Source of the DNA: an uncultured Dietzia sp.
Lineage (GTDB): Bacteria; Actinomycetota; Actinomycetes; Mycobacteriales; Mycobacteriaceae
Assembly (NCBI GenBank): GCA_946570335.1
Contig: CAMNYG010000108.1
Coordinates: forward strand, 1 to 5,774
Reading direction: 5' to 3'
DNA length: 5,774 nt
Each line of letters starts with the position of its first letter. Positions within the stretch are counted from its first letter, which is position 1. The notes below the pieces were generated by a model. It did not search any database and was not told where the DNA came from. It saw nothing but the letters and a program-made list of their open reading frames with translations. This document shows, one piece after another, positions 1 to 4,497 of this stretch. The position numbers were made by a program, and so were the translations under genes.

Positions 1-564
1 GGCCGGGGATATGACGACGAGGCAGACGGTTCGCAGTCGCCTCCCGGGCCTCGCCCCGGTACCCCGCTGCCTGCGCCGACGGATCCCCGGCTGTGGCCGC
101 AGCGCGAGGCGCTCAAGGCGGCACTGCAGTATCCGGGTCTGGCCGGTCCGCTCTTCGATTCGTTGCCCCAGGAGTGCTACACCCATCCGGCATACGGCGC
201 GATCGCGGAAGCGCTGGCCACGGCCGGGGGGTGTGCGGCGGGCAAGAGTGGCGCGAACTGGGTCAGCGAGGTCTCGTCCGGGCTGAAGGACGAGGGGCTC
301 CGTCGTCTGGTCGGCGCGCTCGCTGTGGAGACTCTGCGGGTGTCGGAGGAGGCGATGCCGCGCTATATCTCCGGCGTGCTCGCTCGCCTGCAGGAGGTGT
401 GGGTCTCCGGGCAGATCGCGGACCTCAAGTCACGTGTGCAGAGGATGAGCCCGGCGGAGGATCCCGAGGGCTACTCGGCGTTGTTCGGCGATCTCGTGGC
501 GCTCGAGGAGTACCGGCGCGGTCTGCTGGATCAAGCCGTCGGCGCGACCCCCGACATCGCCTGA
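1..564 (+). CDS. dnaG: DNA primase DnaG, C-terminal part (5' end outside window)
   Basis: The frame is open from base 1 to a TGA at 562-564, giving 187 residues of a protein that is usually about 600-650 residues in actinobacteria. The zinc-binding and TOPRIM catalytic domains lie upstream, outside the window. The visible part starts with a Pro/Gly/Asp-rich linker (about residues 1-30). Next comes the segment DPRLWPQREALKAALQYPGL and then LFDSLPQECYTHPAY, which I recognise as the start of the actinobacterial DnaG helicase-interaction domain. The rest is predicted mostly helical, as expected for the domain that binds the DnaB helicase. DnaG makes the RNA primers for chromosome replication in the cytoplasm. 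An internal ATG at 163 opens a shorter frame, but the family match begins well before it, so it is not the start. The tRNA-Asn gene that follows supports the call, because dnaG next to asnT also occurs in mycobacteria (from memory). Confidence 0.93.
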   Translation, partial: GRGYDDEADGSQSPPGPRPGTPLPAPTDPRLWPQREALKAALQYPGLAGPLFDSLPQECYTHPAYGAIAEALATAGGCAAGKSGANWVSEVSSGLKDEGLRRLVGALAVETLRVSEEAMPRYISGVLARLQEVWVSGQIADLKSRVQRMSPAEDPEGYSALFGDLVALEEYRRGLLDQAVGATPDIA

Positions 565-606
565 CCGCACGGCGCCACAGGACAGAATGGCTCTTGACCT
601 GGTGAT

Positions 607-636
607 TTGGTTCAGGACGACGGGACACACTAAAGT
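607..636 (+). promoter_or_regulatory. Probable promoter of tRNA-Asn
   Basis: A -10 like box TAAAGT (631-636, fits the actinobacterial TANNNT pattern) lies 18 bp after a partial -35 box TTGGTT (607-612). Transcription would start near 643, leaving a 5' leader of about 33 nt to be trimmed by RNase P before the mature tRNA at 676. A better -35 match, TTGACC at 594-599, is 31 bp from this -10 and has no suitable -10 of its own. It was assigned by eye only. Confidence 0.45.
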
Positions 637-675
637 AGGTTCTCGGTATCCGGCCCAGCCGGGAACCACCCACAA

Positions 676-747
676 TCCCCCATAGCTCAATGGCAGAGCA
701 TTCGACTGTTAATCGAAGGGTTATTGGTTCGAATCCAATTGGGGGAG
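676..747 (+). tRNA. tRNA-Asn(GTT)
   Basis: A complete 72-nt cloverleaf. The acceptor stem TCCCCCA (676-682) pairs with TGGGGGA (740-746). The D stem is GCTC/GAGC (685-688/696-699). The anticodon stem TTCGA/TCGAA (701-705/713-717) encloses the loop CTGTTAA with anticodon GTT at 708-710. The T stem ATTGG/CCAAT encloses TTCGAAT. The discriminator is G747, as expected for tRNA-Asn. The CCA end is not encoded (CAC follows), so a CCA-adding enzyme must supply it. It decodes AAC and AAU. It lies 111 nt after dnaG on the same strand and is followed at once by a terminator hairpin. Confidence 0.97.
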
Positions 748-753
748 CACCAG

Positions 754-798
754 AAACACCCTCCCACCTGCACGTTGTCCGCAGGGGGAGGGTGTTTT
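754..798 (+). terminator. Intrinsic terminator after tRNA-Asn
   Basis: A 12-bp stem pairs AAACACCCTCCC (754-765) with GGGAGGGTGTTT (786-797). After a bulged A766 a second helix follows, CCTGC (767-771) with GCAGG (781-785), closing a 9-nt loop. The descending arm ends in TTTT (795-798). It starts 7 nt after the mature tRNA end, so it fits as the terminator of this single-gene transcript. Confidence 0.85.
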
Positions 799-841
799 GA
801 TTGTTGGGTTATCCAGCTTTTTGGAGTTGACGGCCCGTGTT

Positions 842-864
842 CGGAGCCTGATGGTCAGACTCCG
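842..864 (-). terminator. Hairpin terminator candidate for the lipoprotein gene
   Basis: CGGAG (842-846) pairs with CTCCG (860-864) and CTGA (848-851) with TCAG (855-858). One C/A mismatch separates the helices, and the loop is three bases. It lies 38 nt beyond the stop codon of the minus-strand lipoprotein gene and between that gene and the converging tRNA-Asn unit. No T-run follows on the minus strand, so it would be one of the T-poor hairpins common in high-GC actinobacteria. The position is persuasive; the function is inferred. Confidence 0.5.
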
Positions 865-901
865 GTCCAACGACCCGCTCCTCGGCTCCGCGCACCTGCG
901 A

Positions 902-1537
902 TCAGCAACCGACCAGCGCTTCCTGTGGAAGCTCGCCGAGCATGTCGACCGACGATCCGTTCCAGTGGAACGTGACGGTCGCTCGTCCTCTCATGTTCGC
1001 GTTGCTGTCGTCACCCACGGGCCAGCGGTACTCGACCGATACGGAGTCATCGGTGGCGTCGGTCACATGCCCCAGGGAGTTGCACGTGATCCCGGTGCCG
1101 AGGAACCGTCCCTCGTTGTAGAGGAGGAGTTGCGTAGGGGAGGAACCGGTGCCGCCTTCCGTCACGAGTTCGGCGTAGCCGAGGGTGCCGCAGAGGTTCC
1201 CGGTCTGCCAGACGGCCCACGCGTTGTCCGGGAAGGGCTGCGCGATGCGCGCTGCATCGGTCGCGACCGTAACCCCAGAGGGGGTACATGCGGTCGGCGT
1301 GGTCGAAGGGGCCTGTACGGGTGTCGATGTGGGCTGCTGGGTCGGTTGTACGTCGGGCTCGGTGGTCGCGGTGACGGTGACGGTCTCCTGCGCGTCCGTC
1401 GCTGCCGTGTTGTCGCTCGCTTCTCCGCCGGAACAGCTCGCGAGGATGAGGGGCAGCGCAAACGTGGCCACGGCGACGGGCGCCGTTCGCCGTCGACGGA
1501 GTCGGTCCCGATCACACCGCGTCGTCATGACGTTCAT
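902..1537 (-). CDS. Secreted lipoprotein, LppP/LprE-like
   Basis: A 211-residue protein with a lipoprotein signal peptide. The n-region is Arg-rich (R7, R10, R12, R14-R17) and the hydrophobic stretch covers about 18-34. The lipobox LAS-C has Cys35 as the lipidation site, so the mature protein should be anchored to the outer face of the cytoplasmic membrane. Residues 36-82 are a Thr/Pro/Gln-rich flexible linker. The globular part (about 83-211) contains WAVWQTGNLCGTLGYAELVT, the motif LLLYNEGRFLGTG and the stretch SVSVEYRW. These resemble, from memory, the LppP/LprE lipoprotein family (Pfam Lipoprotein_21), whose role is unknown. Four cysteines remain in the mature domain (84, 116, 152, 211), enough for two disulfides. 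The first ATG (1537) was chosen because AGGAGG ends 5 nt before it; the ATG at 1528 would be too far away. The gene is divergent from ddh and convergent with tRNA-Asn. Mycobacterium tuberculosis also has a lipoprotein gene near asnT (lppQ, from memory), but orthology is not shown. Confidence 0.85.
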   Translation of the reverse strand: MNVMTTRCDRDRLRRRRTAPVAVATFALPLILASCSGGEASDNTAATDAQETVTVTATTEPDVQPTQQPTSTPVQAPSTTPTACTPSGVTVATDAARIAQPFPDNAWAVWQTGNLCGTLGYAELVTEGGTGSSPTQLLLYNEGRFLGTGITCNSLGHVTDATDDSVSVEYRWPVGDDSNANMRGRATVTFHWNGSSVDMLGELPQEALVGC

Positions 1538-1596
1538 GTCGTCCTCCTCGGGGGCACCTCGGCGCGGCCTTCATGCTTTCCGGTCCGCTGGGGATG

Positions 1597-1602
1597 AATC
1601 TA
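1597..1602 (-). promoter_or_regulatory. Possible -10 box of the lipoprotein gene
   Basis: On the minus strand TAGATT (1602 to 1597) matches TANNNT about 60 nt upstream of the lipoprotein start. There is no convincing -35 box 16-19 bp further up, so this is a weak call based on position and the hexamer only. Confidence 0.28.
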
Positions 1603-1612
1603 TCGAGTGTCG

Positions 1613-1669
1613 GTGCCACCGGCGGCGGACCGGAGCCGATGACCGGCACCGAGCGCGAGCCGGTGGCAC
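1613..1669. repeat. 11-bp perfect inverted repeat between divergent genes
   Basis: GTGCCACCGGC at 1613-1623 is repeated as its exact reverse complement at 1659-1669, with 35 nt between the arms. A second, overlapping pair exists: TCGGTGCC (1610-1617) and GGCACCGA (1645-1652). The first arm can therefore pair with either of two partners. The repeats lie between the likely -10 boxes of the divergent lipoprotein gene and ddh, and so probably upstream of both transcription starts. A protein-binding region shared by the two promoters is more likely than an RNA attenuator. Confidence 0.6.
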
Positions 1670-1675
1670 GAGACG

Positions 1676-1685
1676 GGGACGTCCC
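1676..1685. promoter_or_regulatory. Palindromic operator candidate ahead of ddh
   Basis: GGGACGTCCC is a perfect 10-bp palindrome. Its centre is about 17 bp before the likely ddh -10 box (TACGCT, 1697-1702), so it occupies the place where the -35 element would sit; no good -35 sequence is visible there. A regulator bound here would be placed to block or help RNA polymerase. The regulator is unknown. Confidence 0.35.
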
Positions 1686-1696
1686 GTGGCTTTCGA

Positions 1697-1702
1697 TACG
1701 CT
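1697..1702 (+). promoter_or_regulatory. Likely -10 box of ddh
   Basis: TACGCT fits TANNNT and is followed by GAG, exactly as in the -10 box of the downstream carboxylesterase (TACGCTGAG in both). Transcription would start near 1709, leaving a leader of about 30 nt that contains the ribosome binding site AGGAGA (1725-1730). Confidence 0.45.
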
Positions 1703-1738
1703 GAGCAGCGGCCCGAACTACGTCAGGAGAACCAGCGA

Positions 1739-2725
1739 ATGACCACGAAGATCCGGATCGGCATCGCCGGCTACGGAAACCTCGGCCGCGGTGTGGAGGC
1801 CGCGCTCGCACAGAACCCCGACATGACGCTCGTGGGTGTGTACACGCGGCGTGCGCCGGAGGACGTGGTGACGCTGGACCCGGACACGCCGGTGTTCGCG
1901 TATGACGATCTCGCCACGAACGACGGGCAGATCGACGTGCTCATCCTGTGCGGGGGATCCAAGGAGGATCTCCCGGTGCAGTCGCCGGAACTCGCGGCCC
2001 GCTTCAACATCGTGGACAGCTTCGACACCCACGCGCGGGTCCCGGAGCACTTCGCGGCGGTCGATGCGCCCGCCAGGGCCGCCGGCACCACGGCACTGAT
2101 CTCCGCCGGCTGGGATCCCGGCATGTACTCGATCAACCGTGTCGTGGGTGAGGCGCTGCTACCCGAGGGGGATACGTACACCTTCTGGGGCCGCGGACTG
2201 AGCCAGGGACACTCGGATGCCGTCCGTCGGGTGCCCGGGGTGGCCGCCGGAGTGCAGTACACGGTGCCGAGCGAGACCGCGATCGCCTCGGTGCGGGCCG
2301 GTGACCGGCCGACGCTGACCACGCGCCAGAAGCACGTCCGCGAGTGCTTCGTCGTGCTGGAGGAGGGAGCCGATCCCGACACCGTGCGCGAGGCCATCGT
2401 GACGATGCCGGATTACTTCGAGCCCTTCGACACCACGGTCACCTTCATCACGGCGGAGGAACTGGCCCGCGACCATCGCGCGATGCCTCACGGTGGGTTC
2501 GTCATCCGTTCCGGTGAGACCGGCGAGGGCAACTCGCAGGTGGTCGAGTACCGACTCACCCTCGGCAGCAATCCCGAGTTCACCGCCGGCGTCCTGGTGG
2601 CCTATGCCCGCGCCGTGCACCGGCTCCACGCGAGCGGCCGGGTGGGAGCGCACACCGTCTTCGACGTGGCCCCCGGGCTGCTCTCGCCCAAGACCCCCGA
2701 GCAGCTGCGCAAGGACGACCTGTGA
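1739..2725 (+). CDS. ddh: meso-diaminopimelate D-dehydrogenase (EC 1.4.1.16)
   Basis: A 328-residue cytoplasmic enzyme. It reversibly aminates L-tetrahydrodipicolinate with ammonia and NADPH to meso-diaminopimelate, the one-step shortcut to the peptidoglycan cross-linking residue and lysine precursor. The sequence follows the Corynebacterium glutamicum enzyme (320 residues, from memory) along its whole length. The N-terminal Rossmann motif GYGNLG is at 11-16 and the NADPH phosphate-side RR at 37-38. Substrate-region motifs are VDSFDTH (92-98, D96), GWDPGM (124-129, D126), TFWG (148-151, W150), LSQGHSDA (154-161), MPDYF (223-227) and MPHGG (249-253). The C-terminus closes with VFDVAPGLLSP. About five residues are added after RRAP (around 40-46) relative to C. 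glutamicum. The ATG at 1739 is set by AGGAG (1725-1729) with 9 nt spacing and by the family's usual N-terminus. No other dap or lys gene lies nearby, so ddh is probably transcribed alone. No key residue appears lost, so the enzyme should be active. Confidence 0.96.
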   Translation: MTTKIRIGIAGYGNLGRGVEAALAQNPDMTLVGVYTRRAPEDVVTLDPDTPVFAYDDLATNDGQIDVLILCGGSKEDLPVQSPELAARFNIVDSFDTHARVPEHFAAVDAPARAAGTTALISAGWDPGMYSINRVVGEALLPEGDTYTFWGRGLSQGHSDAVRRVPGVAAGVQYTVPSETAIASVRAGDRPTLTTRQKHVRECFVVLEEGADPDTVREAIVTMPDYFEPFDTTVTFITAEELARDHRAMPHGGFVIRSGETGEGNSQVVEYRLTLGSNPEFTAGVLVAYARAVHRLHASGRVGAHTVFDVAPGLLSPKTPEQLRKDDL

Positions 2726-2842
2726 TCATTCGCCGTTCGCGGTACACGGGCAGGCCGCGCGTCTGCCGGGGTTCGCGGCCGGTCGTCCCACCTGCTGAGA
2801 GTGCCGGCGGCCTCGCACGGGAGGGCCGGGTTCGGTCCTGAC

Positions 2843-2848
2843 TACGCT
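2843..2848 (+). promoter_or_regulatory. -10 box for leaderless carboxylesterase mRNA
   Basis: TACGCT (TANNNT pattern) ends 6 nt before the A of the ATG at 2855. This is the spacing expected if transcription starts on that A, giving a leaderless mRNA, a common arrangement in Mycobacteriales. There is no Shine-Dalgarno sequence in front of the ATG, and the -35 region shows no clear consensus. The same TACGCTGAG string occurs ahead of ddh. Confidence 0.6.
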
Positions 2849-2854
2849 GAGGCC

Positions 2855-4243
2855 ATGACCGACGTCGAGATCACGCTGTCCACCGGGCGGGTACGTGGGA
2901 CTGCTCGGGACGGGGTGGCCAGGTTCCTCGGAATCCCGTACGCGGAGGACCCGGTCGGCGAGCTGAGGTTCGCCGCACCGGTCCCGCGTGCCCCGTGGCA
3001 GGGTGTCCGCGACGCCACCCGACCGGCGGCCACGGGGCAGCGGCTGAGGTTCGATCCGGACCCGGCCATCCCTGAGCCGATCGTCGCCGGCACCGACGTG
3101 CTGCACGTGGACGTGTGGTCGCCCGTTCAGGGGACCCGGAATCCGGTGATGGTGTGGATTCACGGCGGGGGCTGGGAATCCGGCTCCTCGCACCAACCGT
3201 GGTTCGACGGGGCGTCCTTCGCCCGGCGCGGAATCGTGGTGGTGTCGGTCGGCTACCGGCTCGGGGTCGAGGGGTTCACGCCGTTCCCGGACGCTCCCGA
3301 CAATCGCGGCATGCGTGACTGGATCGCTGCACTCGAGTGGGTCCGTTGTGAGATCTCCGCGTTCGGCGGTGATCCGGGCCGGGTCACGGTCGCCGGCCAG
3401 TCCGCAGGCGGGGGAGCGGTGCTGTTCCTGCTGGGTTCGCCCGCCGCTGATGGACTGTTCCATCGGGCGATCGCCAGCTCTCCGGCGATCCTGCGGGCCC
3501 CGGCCACATACCCCCCGAAGGGGATCACGGCCGCATCCCTGGCCGCCGGGGGCAAGGGAGCCGTGGACGAGTTCCACCGCAGGCTGCGCAAGGACAATCA
3601 GTTCACGCTTCCGTTCCGCCCGGTGGTGGGCGACGATGTGGTCCCGGGGCCACCGCTCGAGGCGGTCGCGGGCGCTCAGGCCGGCCGGATACCTCTGATG
3701 ATCGGCTCCACGGCAACCGAGTTCGAGGCCGTCACCGACAAGCTCCCGGGGCCGGCCCTGATTCCGGGAGCCGCGCTCATCGCGCTGTCTCAGAAGCTGC
3801 CGAGAGAAGGTCTCAGGGCCCTGGCACGTCAGTCCAACGGGCGATCGTTGCGGCGCAGCGTGGGCGCGGTGATCGATGCCGCCGCGATCCAGTCCACCGT
3901 CGCCCGCACCGCCGAGACACGGGTGGCGGCCGGCGACCCGACCTGGGTCTACGACTTCTGTTGGGAAGGGGGCAACGGGCCACGGCACTGCGCGGATCTG
4001 CCGTTCTTCTGGGGGACTCCGGACGCGGAGAACGTGGAGCGCTACCTGGGTGCACCAGCCCCGGCGGCGCTGGTGGAGGCGATGCACGACTCATGGATCG
4101 ACTTCGTCAGCATCGGCGACACCGGTTTCCCCGCCTATGAGACAGCCGACCGGATGGTGCAGGCGTGGGCAGACCCGCCGGCCGTCGTCGCAGACGGGCT
4201 CGGCCCCGTGCGGCAGGTCTGGTGGCCCGAGGGCGTGCACTGA
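2855..4243 (+). CDS. Type-B carboxylesterase (COesterase family)
   Basis: A 462-residue alpha/beta hydrolase of the carboxylesterase-B/para-nitrobenzyl-esterase type. It is expected to cleave carboxylic esters in the cytoplasm; no signal peptide or membrane segment is visible. The N-terminus has the family pattern GRVRGT...FLGIPYAEDPVGELRF (11-39). The oxyanion-hole motif HGGG is at 103-106 and the nucleophile elbow GQSAGG at 181-186 has Ser183. The likely acid is Glu289 in GSTATEF, and the base is His378 in RHCADLPFFWG, matching the family's H-ADL-FG block. Most relatives have GESAG, so Gln182 is a mild variant. At 462 residues it is shorter than the usual 490-530, and the part between about 215 and 255 looks shortened. 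An in-frame ATG at 2801 would add 18 residues, but 2855 is preferred: the family pattern starts there, and a -10 box with leaderless spacing would otherwise lie inside the coding region. It lies 129 nt after ddh, with no clean terminator seen between. The natural substrate cannot be told. Confidence 0.9.
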   Translation: MTDVEITLSTGRVRGTARDGVARFLGIPYAEDPVGELRFAAPVPRAPWQGVRDATRPAATGQRLRFDPDPAIPEPIVAGTDVLHVDVWSPVQGTRNPVMVWIHGGGWESGSSHQPWFDGASFARRGIVVVSVGYRLGVEGFTPFPDAPDNRGMRDWIAALEWVRCEISAFGGDPGRVTVAGQSAGGGAVLFLLGSPAADGLFHRAIASSPAILRAPATYPPKGITAASLAAGGKGAVDEFHRRLRKDNQFTLPFRPVVGDDVVPGPPLEAVAGAQAGRIPLMIGSTATEFEAVTDKLPGPALIPGAALIALSQKLPREGLRALARQSNGRSLRRSVGAVIDAAAIQSTVARTAETRVAAGDPTWVYDFCWEGGNGPRHCADLPFFWGTPDAENVERYLGAPAPAALVEAMHDSWIDFVSIGDTGFPAYETADRMVQAWADPPAVVADGLGPVRQVWWPEGVH

Positions 4244-4251
4244 CGCCTTGC

Positions 4252-4257
4252 TAGGAT
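4252..4257 (+). promoter_or_regulatory. Possible -10 box of the CAT tRNA
   Basis: TAGGAT (TANNNT) lies just after the esterase stop and would start a transcript near 4264, about 36 nt before the mature tRNA. No good -35 match is seen at the right distance. The leader would begin with a small imperfect hairpin, CACAC (4265-4269) with GTGTG (4287-4291) enclosing GATC/GATC arms. That hairpin could instead help to end esterase transcription. Confidence 0.35.
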
Positions 4258-4299
4258 TGCGCGACACACGATCGGACCGATCCTCGGTGTGCCTATCCG

Positions 4300-4373
4300 G
4301 GGGCCATAGCTCAGTTGGTTAGAGCCGCGGACTCATAATCCGCTGGTCGCGGGTTCAAGCCCCGCTGGCCCCA
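4300..4373 (+). tRNA. tRNA with CAT anticodon, probably tRNA-Ile2 (else elongator Met)
   Basis: A complete 74-nt cloverleaf. The acceptor is GGGGCCA/TGGCCCC (4300-4306/4366-4372), the D stem GCTC/GAGC and the anticodon stem GCGGA/TCCGC (4327-4331/4339-4343). The loop CTCATAA has anticodon CAT at 4334-4336, the T stem is GCGGG/CCCGC with loop TTCAAGC, and the discriminator is A4373. CCA is not encoded. A paired G1-C72 excludes initiator tRNA. Elongator tRNA-Met in Gram-positives usually has a GGCGG-type acceptor, which this lacks. The GA-CTCATAA-TC core and TGGTCGC...GGTTCAAG stretch resemble the E. coli AUA-reading tRNA-Ile2, whose C34 is changed to lysidine by TilS. Software that uses the anticodon alone would call it tRNA-Met. 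The tRNA itself is certain; the isotype is about 65 percent for Ile2. Confidence 0.93.
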
Positions 4374-4413
4374 CAACGAAACCCCCTGCCCAGCAGGGGG
4401 TTTCGCAGTTGTG
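4372..4413. terminator. Strong bidirectional terminator hairpin
   Basis: A perfect 13-bp stem pairs CGAAACCCCCTGC (4377-4389) with GCAGGGGGTTTCG (4393-4405) around a CCA loop. It can extend by CACAA (4372-4376) with TTGTG (4409-4413) across a 3-nt bulge. The extension begins inside the tRNA 3' end, so the outer helix competes with the last acceptor pair. It follows the CAT tRNA directly and lies 85 nt past the stop of the converging minus-strand hydrolase, so it can serve both. Neither side has a true T-run after the stem. Confidence 0.8.
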
Positions 4414-4497
4414 TAGGGAGTGCCGGCACCTCGGGGGTGCGTTGTCCGACCACGGCGTCACGGCGTCTGCGCCAGTAGACGCGTGGGGTGTCGCGGA

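Noticed and set aside
594..599. TTGACC as a consensus -35 box for tRNA-Asn
   Set aside because: It is a good hexamer, but the only plausible -10 (TAAAGT) is 31 bp away, which is too far, and nothing suitable lies 16-19 bp downstream.
797..1597. A 266-codon open frame on the plus strand across the lipoprotein gene
   Set aside because: It is an antisense shadow. The minus strand gives a clean lipobox, linker and domain with a perfect ribosome binding site, while this frame is an Arg/Gly-rich string with no recognisable motif and it starts inside the tRNA-Asn terminator.
2801..2854. A longer N-terminus for the carboxylesterase starting at ATG 2801
   Set aside because: No ribosome binding site is evident, the extra 18 residues do not look like the family, and the likely -10 box lies inside this stretch.
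2726..2854. A terminator between ddh and the carboxylesterase
   Set aside because: Several short GC pairings exist (for example GGCAG 2749-2753 with CTGCC 2763-2767), but none forms a stem longer than five pairs or is followed by a T-run. Read-through from ddh stays possible.
2726..4087. A 453-codon open frame on the minus strand opposite the carboxylesterase
   Set aside because: The plus strand carries all esterase motifs. The minus frame is Arg/Pro/Gly/His-rich, matches nothing I know, and arises from the strong G/C third-position bias of the real gene.
748..4299. The block between the two tRNA genes as a genomic island or integrative element
   Set aside because: No integrase, transposase, direct repeat of a tRNA 3' end or shift in base composition is visible, and each gene looks like ordinary actinobacterial sequence. 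Only comparison with relatives could revive this.
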